Source of the DNA: Phorcus lineatus
Taxonomy: Eukaryota > Mollusca > Gastropoda > Trochida > Trochidae
Assembly (NCBI GenBank): GCA_921293015.1
Contig: OV121092.1
Coordinates: 44,725,064 to 44,789,063 of the forward strand
Length of the DNA stretch: 64,000 nucleotides
Reading direction: 5' to 3'
Position numbers and translations under genes: made by a program
Notes under the pieces: model-generated
The model's input: the letters and a program-made list of their open reading frames with translations, nothing else
What the model was told of the DNA's origin: nothing
Databases searched by the model: none
Part shown: positions 36,067 through 47,095 of the stretch, piece by piece
Layout of the letters: every line of letters begins with the position of its first letter
Position numbering within the stretch: position 1 is the stretch's first letter

Positions 36067-36227
36067 AGTTAGTGAAGTGCTGAAATGGAGTAAAAGGTAT
36101 AAAGGGTATGTTTTGAGGCCGAGGTCGAAAGGGTTTGAAATTTTGAAATTTTGTAATGAATTTGGAAAAAAAAAGCCTGTTTTAGTGATTTTGGCGTTGA
36201 GGAAAAGGAGAAGGGTGGTGGGAGGTG

Positions 36228-37148
36228 CTACATGAATTTAGCAAAGATGCGGTCCGCCTTGCTGTTTCCAGTGTGGATGTCTCCCGTCTTGTTGATGTAG
36301 GTAATTGTCATCCAGTAGACGAAGTCATCGTCTAACTGGAACGTGGCTCCTTTGTAGACGATGTCCCTTGTTAGATAGACAGCGGACAGGGCGGGGAAAT
36401 CGTAGTGGATATCCTCTACTCCTTCAATGCTCGCATCTGGTCATCCTTCCTTACATACAGGATATGCGAGTTCCCTTGGGTGGATTGAACGGCCTTGGTG
36501 GTTTGAAGGCGGTTCATTTCGGCAACCTGTAAGTATTGCCGTTTCCTGTCGCTAGCGTAGGAGCTTCCGCCGGAGGTTGAGCCTCCAACTTCTGCTCCCA
36601 CTTGGACGGGTTGTGTGGGTGGCGTAGTGGGGTGCGCCGGTTGGTGTTCCATTGCGGTCTCCTGAGTCTCCTGGACTTCCTTGCGGCTGTCGTTGTTGGA
36701 GGCGGTGGAGCTTTTTCCCTTGGTCTTGGACTTCTTCTTCGGTCGTGATGCCGTGGAAGGGGGAGTCCGTTGTTGGGGGGTCGACTGCGTTGTGGGCGTC
36801 GTTGTTGGTGTAGGGGTTTGTGGTTCCTCTGCACCTGTCTTCGCTTCCTGGACTGGTGGAGACCTGGGAGCGGGGGGCGGGTGCAGAAGCCTCCGGGGAG
36901 GGTTTAGCCCTCCGTTTTGGCTTCTGTCCCTTTCTCCGCTTCGTGTCGAACACGATGGTGAAGACCTTCTCTCCGTCCTCAAAGTTATTGACGACGGAGT
37001 AGGTTTTTACCAGGTACTGCAGGCATATGTCCAGGTCTGCTAGGAGGGGGCTGGGTAGGGGTCCTGAAACGCTAGTTGGCTGGTTGGGCTTGGTTGGCAT
37101 GTTGCGGTAATTAGGCAGGAGCGCGCTAATTAGAGATCCGTACAGCAA
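36228..37148 (-). pseudogene. Unidentified ORF immediately downstream of an LTR TATA box, two frameshifts
   Basis: The frame opens at 37148 (MLYGS) or, more likely, 37100 (MPTKPNQPTSV). It encodes LLADLDICLQYLVKTYSVVN, then VFTIVFDTKRRKGQK and a long Pro/Thr/Lys-rich middle, and ends ATFQLDDDFVYWMTITYINK then GNSKADRIFAKFM at a TAG. The N- and C-terminal thirds share one frame; the middle reads sensibly only in another. One shift falls near a C6 run at about 36870, the other near 36430, and they compensate. No family is recognised. A TATA box lies about 40 bp upstream and an AATAAA about 415 bp downstream, so it looks like a self-contained unit. It could be an LTR-internal accessory gene, part of a second element, or an unrelated gene next to the retroelement. 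Confidence 0.55.
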
Positions 37149-37184
37149 GACTGCAGATGTGAATGACTAACGAGCATTACAGCG

Positions 37185-37192
37185 CTTATATA
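37185..37192 (-). promoter_or_regulatory. TATA box of the LTR
   Basis: TATATAAG in the context GGGTATATAAGCGC on the minus strand, about 260 bp after the proposed LTR start. A transcript would begin near 37155-37160, directly ahead of the open frame at 37148/37100. Confidence 0.6.
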
Positions 37193-37440
37193 CCCAACAG
37201 CTGGGTCACACTTGGATGACGAATGTAAGGAGACCAGCGATTGGCCCGCCAACCGGACTCCCTCCAATCAGAGCGCTCCTAGTAACCTACTCTGACTAGC
37301 AACTAAAAACATGGCGACCGTACCGTGCCTGACTAACTAACTGACGCCGCTACCTAGGATAAATCCAAAGCATAGCCCAACCTAATGGAAATATATACGA
37401 AGTGCAACTCACGTAGACACACGTAAGTACTAGCGAAAAC

Positions 37441-37468
37441 CTATTTTATCACATCCCTCCCCCCTTAA
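37441..37468 (-). mobile_element. Polypurine tract and start of 3' LTR
   Basis: Minus-strand TTAAGGGGGGAGGGA (37468-37454) is followed directly by TGTGATAAAATAG (37453 on). A purine tract abutting a TG start is the plus-strand primer and LTR border of LTR retrotransposons. The other LTR end is not determined and no second LTR copy was found in the window. Confidence 0.75.
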
Positions 37469-38078
37469 GATTTAAGTTCCCTAACTTAATCATCAAAAAC
37501 TCAATGATAAAATCTGTGCACGAAAACTATACCTCCTAAAAACTATTTCAATTTTCAACAACCTAAAAAAATAACAATTAACTCAAAAGAAACTATGTAT
37601 CATTATTACTAAAGTTATATATGCTTATGTCTTCAGTCCTCTCCTGATCAAAGGTAATTGAACAAAACTCGTTCCCAAAGGTACTACATTCATTCTTTCA
37701 TAATAATTGTACACTGTGATCATAAATACATTTCTTTTCATGATCAAAACTGAATTCATTCAACCAATACATAAATTCATTATTATATAATGAATATCTC
37801 TTTCCATTATTACAAATATAAAATTGGTTCTTCCATCAAATACAAAATGACTATACCCACTGATCATAGATACATTTTCTTTTCATGATCAATAATTTAC
37901 TACATTCAATCATCCACCCAAAAATTCATTATCTTATGAACCAAAATTATTTAACATCATCATGAATATATTCCTTTCATGCCATAATAAAATTCTTCCA
38001 TGAATTACAACATAATATCTCTACCATGATCAAAATATAATGATTTCATTCTTCAAATACACAAATATTTTCCTTATT

Positions 38079-38600
38079 TCATAATAATAACAATACACAA
38101 TCACAAGATGCTGGGAAAATCCTTCTGAAATGTCTTTCCTTTCCAAGCCAGGCCATCTCCTCCACGTTCTCTTCTTCCCTACTCCTCCTACGAGCTGGAA
38201 GCGCTTGACGACGCTGCTGTTCCCGTTCCCTTGCAGCAACTCTCTCTGGTGTGGACCCCTCCCTATCTACACATGGTAGCAACAAATACCCCGGATCCCG
38301 AAAGTCTCGGTTCGGCCGACGCTGCACTGGCATTACAGTCGGTAAGGATCCGTTGGACCGGATGTGTCATTGGCAACGAGACCTCAAGTGAAAGCTTGCC
38401 CTACATCGGGAACAGGTGAACACAGGAATGGTCCGCTGATGGAACTTGGCCCAGTGTTTAAGGAAGGCACGCAGATTGCTGTAGAAAGTGTCGTCACAAC
38501 CAGGTACGCTACAACTCATTCCCCCAGCTGGCCATGGCGCCCTCAGGTGCTGCTCCTGGAAGTCGAGAAATTCGTCTGGATCTACCGAGATCTCCATCAT
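38079..38600 (-). pseudogene. C2H2 zinc-finger ORF with an in-frame TGA, retroelement-associated
   Basis: The first part encodes SCSVPGCDDTFYSNLRAF...KHWAKFH (C-x4-C...H-x4-H) and then VFTCSRCRASFHLRSRCQ. A TGA follows, and the same frame continues with His and a basic, Arg/Gln/Glu-rich segment (REREQQRRQALPARRRSR) to a stop at 38079. The TGA falls inside the second finger (C-x2-C-x12-H). It lies between pol and the polypurine tract on the same strand, so it is probably a third ORF of the Gypsy-like element. One nonsense change or readthrough are both possible; decay is likelier given the state of pol. Confidence 0.6.
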
Positions 38601-38640
38601 CCTGCAAGAAAATATTACTGAAAATACTGATGAAGGCTAA

Positions 38641-38730
38641 CAGGAAAACTGGTACAGTTCCTCAATTAAGCATTACAGGAAAAACTGGTACAGTTCTTCA
38701 ATGAAGGATAACAGGAAAACTGGTACAGTT
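38641..38730. repeat. Three 35-bp tandem units
   Basis: caggaaaactggtacagtt starts at 38641, 38676 and 38712 with tails of the form cttcaatgaaggata. It lies between pol and the zinc-finger frame. Confidence 0.85.
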
Positions 38731-38927
38731 TTTAATTAAAGGACTTCCCTAGCAACTAAAACAACGAAAAGCACAATCAAACTCAAGTATATACAGAGAG
38801 TCAAATCTGATTTCTGCCACCACTACACTCCTCAACAAGAAATCCACTACGGGGAGTATAACTGCCTAGGCCGAATAGCCCTCCTATACCTACTCTGAGG
38901 AAAGTTATACGAGGACTCCTCATTCTT

Positions 38928-40885
38928 TTAATCCCTACTCCCATTTGTCCCAACTTCCTCATCTATCTCATCTAACACATCCCCCTCATTCCCCTCATCT
39001 AGCTCTGCCGCAAAAGATGGTTCTGGCAACTCAAGCCAACTATCAGGAGACTGCTCGCCCCCATAGGGTTTCAGCTGATCAACATGAACACTGAAAATTC
39101 TTGAACCTTCACCCTTCTGTATGCGATATACCAATGAGGTTAATGTGTCTACCACTAAAAATTGCCCTGTCCATCCCAAACCCAACTTCTTCCCTGCGGT
39201 TGGTGGGTACCAACGCCACACCCAACTACCAGCTTCAAAATTCCGGATCCGTAACTTAGTATCATAATTTCTCTTTTGAGTTTGAGCTGCTGTATGTAAG
39301 TGCTGACTTGCGAAATCAAAGTTATCCTGCATTGTCTGCTGTAGCCAATTAACATACCCCACGGGACACATAAGGGATTCAGAACCTGGAGGGGTGCCCA
39401 CCATGACGTCCAAAGGACACTGAATTTCCCTTCCTAACATGAGAAGATTAGGGGAACAATTAGTGCTCTTATGGGTTCCTGCTCTATATGCCATCATGAG
39501 AAAATCAGCTACGGTTAACGCAGTGTGATCCCTGACAGCAAAAGCCTCCTTCCACTTGGTGAAGTAATCCCCAATCACTATGATGTATTCATTTCCATGC
39601 CAAGTTATTGGTAGGGGCATGGTATGTCAATGCTCTGTCAAGGGGCTCTGGCTCTGAACTGTCGTAATGGTGGTTTCCCATGCCCAGGACCTGGCTTACA
39701 TCTTGCACACAAATCACACGATTGGCACCAACACTTAACAGTCTCAGACATCCCTGGCCAATAAAATCTTTGCCTAATGGACTCGTATGTTCTATCTCTA
39801 CCAAAATGCCCAGCTGTACGCTGTTTATGTAGATGCTCAAATATGGTTTCTCTGATTGCCAAAGGAGCTACAAGCTAAGACAAAGTACCCTTATCTGACT
39901 GATGTCTACGGAAGAGTAAATTGTGTTTGATAAACAACTGACCCCACAAGCTTTTGGACTCTGAACTGAAGTCAATAATCTCTGTTTTTAAATGCTTGGT
40001 CGAGGATTCCAACATCTTTCTCACCAGTGGACCAACATGTCTATCCTTCTCCTGCAACTCTACCATTTCTTCATTTGACCAAGCATCGAGCCAATTTGGA
40101 AGAGTGTTTGTACCATCATAAGCTATATTTTCTGCCTGACCTACAACAACTGGACCTACATATGACATACTTGAAGACTTGGAGAACTGTTCACGTTTCC
40201 CCTGATCACTAACTTCGTTAGAAGAAATATCAGTCGGAGAATAACATTCGTCACAAGACTCATAGCCACACTTTCTTACACCCCTTCTAGACATGCCATC
40301 TGCATTACGATGCTTAGTTCCAGGACGGTATTGAATGTCAAAGTCATAGGTTTCTACAATGCTCAACCATCTTGCCAACATGCCCTGTGGATCCTTGAAA
40401 TTCTAAGCCAAATCAAAGGAGCATGGTCAGTACGCAACAAGAACTTCTGTCCAAAACGATAATGCCTAATATGCCTCAAGAAATGCACCACAGCTAATGG
40501 CTCACGTCTAGTAGTACATTAATTCTGTTGAGCCTTATTGAAAACTTTACTTCCATATGCAATGACTACTTCCTGTCCATTCTGAACCTGCGAAAGCACA
40601 GCCCCTAATCCATTGGCGCTAGCGTCAGTATCAAGGATGTACCTACCCAAATTATCAGGGAAACCAACAATCGGAGAGGTCAATAAGCACTTTTTCAGCC
40701 TAAGAAACGCTGCTCACAATTGCTATCCCAACGAAAAAAAACCTTCTTCCTTGTAAGCCTTATCAGTGGAAACGCTATTTCCGAAAAGTGAGGGACAAGG
40801 TGCCTGTAATAGCCTACTAGCCCTAGGAAGCTACGAATCTCAGAACTATCAGCAGGTCTTGGTCATGTTTTCACAGCCTCGATTT
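38928..40885 (-). pseudogene. Ty3/Gypsy-like pol fragment: RT end, RNase H, integrase
   Basis: From 40885: the RT C-terminus (EIRSFLGLVGYYRHLVPHFS) with TGA for Trp and at least one frameshift; RNase H (YILDTDASANGLGAVLSQVQ, then REPLAVVHFLRHIRHYRFGQ and LARWLSIVETYDFDIQYRPG); a linker; the integrase HHCC region (HLHKQRTAGHFGRDRT...CQSCDLCARC); the core start with its first catalytic Asp (YIIVIGDYFTKWKEAF); then a GPY/F-like C-terminal domain (IFSVHVDQLKPYGG). The core jumps from VADFLM to MAYRAGTHKS, so the second Asp and the Glu of the DDE triad are deleted. Upstream pol and gag are missing, cut at the border of the foldback element at 40886. Confidence 0.92.
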
Positions 40886-42428
40886 CAGATTAATTCATAA
40901 TGATTTAATAGATCGGAGATATGTTTTTATACATTAGATCGTGTTGATTTTTTAAGCATTAAGTTTCACGATAATATTATCTGAGTCATTCTTTTTTAAT
41001 ATAACATAAATGCGTAATCCCTAGCAATTGCCTTCACCAAGATATCAAGCTATCTGAAAATGTTACATCGTCAAAGATTTAAACCATTCATGAGTCAACG
41101 TGATTGTACAATGCTAACAGAGTTGATCAAATGTGTCCATATGGTTTCAAATTGATTCATTAGTTGATATGATCCGGAACAAAACATTGGACTCAATCTA
41201 AACAGTGACTTTCTGTGTACGAACTGATACCGATACAACTTTAAACCAAATGATAATAATTTTGAGAATCAATTTGAAAATGTATTTAAGAATGTGATCA
41301 CCAAAAGTGATAACAATTGTATAATCACGTTTCCACGTGAAAGGTTTGAATCATTGATTCGCTAATTGGCATAGACAGATCATGGCGATATCATGATCAC
41401 GAGAAATCCTCGAAATTATCGTGCATGCTGATGTTATTTTCATTACTCATGGAAGATTATAGTAATTCTTGGGGAAATGTATTTAATGCATGAAGTGTAG
41501 AAACAATCCTCATTTTTGTGCTCAATTAAATTATTCATTCATACGTTCGCAATTATCTTGTGTTCAAATCGTTGATGAGCATATGCCTGCATCTAGAAAA
41601 CCACATAGCAATGCCTCTAACAGCAGGTAACTGTAATTGGTCATGTTATCATGAATAATGATAACATGTGATTAGGGATTACAGAGGACATTGCCTATTT
41701 TCCATCATCTCCCTTCAGGGGTTAATTGACATTGATGGATAATGTGATAATGTTCAACAAATAGCCTGTTTATATTTTGCACATAAAATCCTTTGAAGTA
41801 AAAAATTTAGGGATTACTTTTATTTATTTATTTATTTAAAACTGTCAAACATCTGAATACTTGCTTGATACAAATCATGACAAGACTAGTGGCTATATAT
41901 AGATGTGATCATTTAAGTAATTATGGTTTCGTTAACATAAGAATACAACTTTCTCCTTATACTTATAACCACAAAAAAGAGCAATTAGATTCTTAATTTC
42001 AGAATTGTGTAAAGACTCACTATTGGACTTAATACAGACACACCTCGGGAAAAGAGAAAGGGCATGTTCGTACACAGAAAGTCACTGTTAAGTTTGAGAC
42101 CAATGTTCCATTAAACTATAGTGTCGATACTTTGTTCCGGATCATATCAATTAATGAATCAATTTGAAACCATATGGACAGATTTGATCAACTCTGTTAG
42201 CATTGTACAATCACGTTGACTCATGAATGGTTTACATCTTTGACGATGTAACATTTTCAGATAGCTTGATATCTTGGTGAAGGCAATTGCTAGGGGTTAT
42301 GCATTTATGTTATATTAAAAAAAAATGACCCAGATAACATTATCGGGAAACTTAATGCTTAAAAAATCAACACGATGTAATGTATAAAACCATATTTCCG
42401 ATCTATTAAACCATTACGAGTGAATCTG
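40886..42428. mobile_element. Foldback element, 1.54 kb with arms of about 340-360 bp
   Basis: The left arm (about 40886-41224) and right arm (about 42066-42428) are inverted copies over almost their whole length, for example gcaattgccttcaccaagat and gtttcaaattgattcatta. The 841-bp centre has no recognised coding sequence. The left border coincides with the truncation point of the Gypsy pol fragment. Target duplication was not identified. Confidence 0.9.
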
Positions 42429-42429
42429 A

Positions 42430-43844
42430 TAGAATGGTTTATAGCATCTATTGCTTGACAACATCAGAATATTTCCGACACGTTTTATGTATGAAATAAA
42501 GTTTCATGTACATAAATTCTTTTCATAAACTTTTTATTTCGAATGGGGGAAAAAGACGTAATAGGATGAAACTCAAAAGTTTAGTACCTGCTATAGAGGA
42601 GATCGTTGATTTCAGGTCTAAACATAAACAAGTGAAGTGTGAACATAAAACTTATTTGACTAGTAGTCACACAGTAGTACATCAAAAGTGCATCATTTTG
42701 TAATAATGTAATGTTGAGCAATAGGTATGCCTCGTCCCTCAGAACGCACCTGTCAGACATAAAGAAATACTAAATCTCAATAATATCATAATAATGTAAA
42801 AGTATAAACTTAGCTTGTATGTAAAAAGTAAATAGATTGTCATCTGTAGAGCAAATCTACACTTGGCACCTATGATATCAAATTGAAATCTGTGTTTTTT
42901 TGGTTCTGACTGCTGAATAAATTTTGGTGTGGTAAATTACCTCTTGTTATTTCACCGAATACCATTGTCACGTTGTGCCGTTTACTTACATGTACGTTGT
43001 GAACGATATTTCTTTGAAAATTCAGGATGATTTGTTCCTTGAACCTTTTGTCCCAGTATAGTTGTACATGTTAAAGATTTAGGCGCACATTGTTCACTGT
43101 AATAGCAAAGGTTAGGAAAACTTGTATCTTCCTGTGTCAATATCCTACATAATGACGTTTTAGGACATCCCTCATTTTGAACGTTAATTTTTCTTCAAAT
43201 TAACAGGCAAAGAATTAATTCAATGCATATCTGTAAGCGGCAGGGTAGGGTTAAAAGCAATCCTAACAAGGCACCGGCAAGCAGTATATCCAAATTAGGT
43301 ATATCCATAGTTATATTTTATAGGAATTTTTAACATCATGTTTGCAACAAATGGATAATATTCTCCAAATAGAATAGAATCAAATTTATGACTTTTGGGA
43401 TAGAGAAAGGTAATAAATACATATTTTAAAGAATATAAATTTTTTTGCATATAGTGGGCAAATCGGCATTAAGGGTTATTAAAAGTTGTTCGCCCTGTTT
43501 TATTTAAAAGAATTATATTACTAACTGCTACTTGTGATCTCTACCTTTTACTAGTATCCAATATGTTCAGCTTGTATTCTCCATCAAACAATGAATAACA
43601 TATCTCAACAATGTTTGTACATTCCATATTTCAAGATCAAGCCTGCATCATTTTTAAACCATACACCTTTGATTTAAACCTCGAAAAGTCAAATATATAG
43701 GTAAAAAGATGAAAGGTCGCACGTGAAGTAAATGTATATTTGAAAAAATGAATAACTTCAGACGACACTTGCTGTAGATATCATTTTAATGATCACTGGA
43801 TGCGTCGCATTTTGACTTGTTTACAATATATATATATAAATTCC
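42430..43844. other. Interval without recognised genes
   Basis: AT-rich. One 65-codon plus-strand frame at 42506-42703 (Lys/His-rich) was not recognised and is probably fortuitous. Confidence 0.4.
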
Positions 43845-44064
43845 ACCTGTTATTATTTTGCCAATGGAAGATCGTCATGCAAGTTGCGTGAAGGTGCTAT
43901 CTTGAACTCAACGGATTTTCCAACCTGGTTGTGCCGCTGTTGCTGTGTGCGAGTCGTCTCAATGGCTGGTTATATAGCTAGCGATAGGAGGCGTTTGTCT
44001 GGAAAGAGATCAGGGTATTAGAAAGGAGCGAGAGCGGATTCATATACGCTGATTTAGCAGGATG
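43845..44064. mobile_element. Right half of the Mutator-type MITE
   Basis: It starts at acctgttattatttt, the same point at which the copy at 48229-49727 is split, and runs to gatttagcaggatg. The left half is absent. Confidence 0.75.
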
Positions 44065-44620
44065 GAGCAAATAATGAACTATTGTGTTTGAGGATAATCT
44101 GTTAAAATTAACATCTATAATTATTGAATGGCTTATATGCTAGATCCCCCAGCTCAGATCGTTTAATTCATATGATCTGTGCATTAATTTTATGTACAAA
44201 ATATTGGTGTGCGCTAGTGCTTTTAAGTGAAACCAAGTTCAAGCAAACAAAAAGAGATAAACTATCTCTAGAGTTACATAATACAGGGAACCTCATTATC
44301 ATGTCTCAGACTAATGGAACATATTCTCTAAATAGAACAGAGTCCATATCTTCATTGATTTTCACTTAATCCTCTCCTGTCTGATGAAGGTTTGGATTTT
44401 GGAGTTGAGAGGTAATATAAAGGTAAAGGTTGGGATTTTACGAAGACTGGGAAAAGCAGTAAACATCTTTTGTTTTTAACAGGTATGCCTGCCAGTGAAT
44501 ATGGCACATCCACAAATGTCCGCCCTCGGAAGACTGATCAATCTCATGTCACCTACGTGGATTTTGGAGAAACAGATTGTGTTTCATCTTCCAATGATTT
44601 AACTTGATTAACACATTTCT

Positions 44621-44714
44621 CATCCTGCTAAATCAGCGTTTATGAATCCGCTCTCTCCTTCCTAATATAAGGAAGGAGCAAGTGCGGATTCATATACGCT
44701 GATTTAGCAGAATG
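44621..44714. mobile_element. 94-bp palindromic MITE with 9-bp target duplication
   Basis: The arms 44621-44666 and 44669-44714 are nearly perfect inverted copies of the MITE terminus (CATCCTGCTAAATCAGCG, gaatccgctctctccttcc). Identical 9-mers cacatttct lie at 44612-44620 and 44715-44723. The interior of the family is entirely missing, so this is two ends joined head to head. The 9-bp duplication points to Mutator-type mobilisation. Confidence 0.92.
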
Positions 44715-45254
44715 CACATTTCTTGAATATTTATAACGTTTCTATTTTGGTTCAGTACGATAATTGCATAACCAACCATATTATAGAAGAAATGAGAAAG
44801 GTAATTAAAAAATTTAATTAACAAAGGATCAAGTAATCTTCGCTTATAATGACTCACAAATAATCCATTGCTTGTTTGATATTTTCGTTTCTTATCCACT
44901 AATATATGAGGGGAAGTCAATAAGTTTATAGAAGTGAGTATTGATACAAAATTGTTGATGTCATTATTAAGATACGCCAGCTGTCAATAGTTTACAGACC
45001 CAAAAGTCCCGTCCGTAACATTTACTTGATATTTACAGCCTGTTTAAAACAGGTTTCAAGTCATCCTTAAATGAGTGATATTTTTGTGTGTTTACTATGG
45101 CAGTCAGTTTCATATTTGTAGATTCAAGCGTAATTAAATATCACATAACATGCATGAAGTTTTACAACAAATTTATTTACAATAACAATGGTCAAGCACT
45201 ATTTAGCACTATGTTTGCAGTCGCAGTTGAATTCGAGACTTTCAGTGTCATGGG

Positions 45255-46560
45255 TCAGGGATCATGCAGTCGATTCAATGGACGAGAGGTCCGTTGATCC
45301 TTGAAACTTCCCGCAGAAGCTGAGAGACTGTCCTTCTCGAAATCGTCCCACAGTTGAAAGAACTTCTTAGCCTTCTGTTTCTGCGATGTTTTCTGCCTCC
45401 TGTCCAGCTGTCCATCAGTGATGAGGCGAATCTGCAGAGGCAGCAGGTCAACTTCCTTGGCTAGTAGGGGCAGCAGGCGGTAGAAGGAAATGTTCTTTCT
45501 CCCAGAGAGCTGGATCAGACGCTTCTGCCACCTCTCAAGGTCGTTGTTGGTACTGATCGTAGTCCCAAACAGGCACCAGTCTGTGAGCTCCAGACCGGGT
45601 TGGCCATCCAAGTACTCTCAAAGTACTCTGTGAGGGCTGTAAGTTGAAGAGTTGTTGCTTTGGTCTTCACCTTCCTGAAGGCTGGCCGGATATGAGCCCC
45701 GTCCAGAAACTGCCAGCCCATAAGCTTCTTAAAAAATCTGATAAATAAAAGATGCTTATTAATATATATAATGTATATTGTATGACCATAATTAGTATTA
45801 AATCATGTATCTTATTTTCATGTTATCGATTTTGAATTATATTATATGCATTTAGAGTATAAATTTAAATAATGCATATAATGTATATATACCTATGGGT
45901 CCCAACATCCTCGTCGTAAGCCGTGGAAAGGCCCAAGTTTTGCACATTCCTATAAATCGCCTGATTCATATGGAAGATGCAGCCCTTGATCTGCACGGCC
46001 GGGAAGACGTCCTCGAATCCCCTTCAGGTAGCGGCTTCAAAATCTGTCACTTTCTTCTATACCTAGCAGTCCGGCAAAAGTCCTTTGACTGCGTCGAAGT
46101 ACCTGTAATTGTTAAAGAATAAATCAACAATCTATTAAACAATTGACACAAAATGAATTAAGTAATCAACTCTAATCAACTCTGACACTGACAAGATAAC
46201 AATACCTTAAAAGTTGACACTAATTAAAGAATAACACGATAACGAGGTAATTACATATTAATTACTTAAGGCAACATAATCCTCTTTTCTGGCGGCGCGA
46301 CATCAAAGCAAACAGAAGAGGGACTTGCTTCATCGCTGAACCTGACACAGGGAAGGCGTGGATGGACAGGAGCTAATAAAACGGGGGTGAAACTACGCGG
46401 AAGGTGGAGTAGACGTTGTAGACGTACCACGTCTTGGCCGAAGAGAGAGTGTCAAGCTGATGGTCGCTAGCGAACACGAGATGACGCTGGCCAGCATCCG
46501 TCTTGATATCCCCCACGAAGGAAATCCGGGGGGGGGGGGGGGGGGAGGAGGAATCTTGGT
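45255..46560 (-). pseudogene. Mutator-like transposase pseudogene 1
   Basis: The first part (46560-46280) encodes GDIKTDAGQRHLVFASDHQL, KTWYVYNVYSTFRVV, then MKQVPLLFALMSRR, the start of the MULE DDE domain. The middle part (about 46108-45893) has VTDFEAAT...FPAVQIKGCIFHMNQAIY, with the Asp and C.FH.NQ motif; it contains TAG, TAG and TGA. A donor (gtatat) and an acceptor (tttatcag) bound a 155-bp intron (45892-45738). The last part encodes ALTEYFESTWM, a frameshift, then TTISTNNDLERWQKRLIQL, the typical TNN..E.W C-terminus. Several stops and shifts make it dead. Confidence 0.85.
46519..46552. repeat. G homopolymer in transposase remnant
   Basis: A run of about 18 G followed by gaggagg interrupts the first part of the transposase pseudogene and creates the proline-rich false frames seen on the minus strand. 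Confidence 0.85.
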
Positions 46561-46994
46561 GATATATAAAAGATAAAAATAAAAATGAGCATTAAACACT
46601 TAACAAATAAAAGATTTTTTTGGTGCTTATTTGGATAGTATGATAAGATCATAATAGAAATAATCCATACTTAAAGAGCTAGATACTTTGGGTCGCTAGG
46701 CCTATTTCCCTGCCTGTGGGAGGGAGAGGCATGGTTGGGAAGCGCCGCTCTCTGTCCTTTAGATCTCCTCCGCGATGACCCGAGGACTTGAAGTAATCAG
46801 CTGTCGTGGCTATCTCTCTGACCTACACAAAAATTAATAATTATAAATAATAATTATAAATAAATCGATTTAGCATCTTTTAATTAATTTCCATTTTCCT
46901 AAATTGATATCTTGCATCAATAATAAAGTTATTATTATATTAATATTTTATACAACCATTTCTACGCAACTTAGAATGCTGTTACTATGGTATC

Positions 46995-47095
46995 CGAACT
47001 TTTTTCCGAATGCAACAGCGACATCTCCGTCAGTCGACCAAGTCTGCAGCATGGCAATGCCGCTTTCCCGCTCTTCTGCTGATAGTCTCGGCAGT
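46995..47095 (-). pseudogene. Tc1/mariner-type transposase HTH fragment
   Basis: The minus strand reads RLSAEERESGIAMLQTWSTD then GDVAVAFGKKFG. This resembles the first helix-turn-helix of Tc1-like transposases (LS..ER..AIGML.AG.S...VA..F). Only about 35 codons remain. Confidence 0.5.

Noticed and set aside
36305..37043. Plus-strand and alternative minus-strand frames up to 120 codons
   Set aside because: GC-rich low-complexity shadows of the minus-strand LTR-associated ORF.
46393..46652. Proline-rich minus-strand frames
   Set aside because: Created by an 18-base G run inside a dead transposase.
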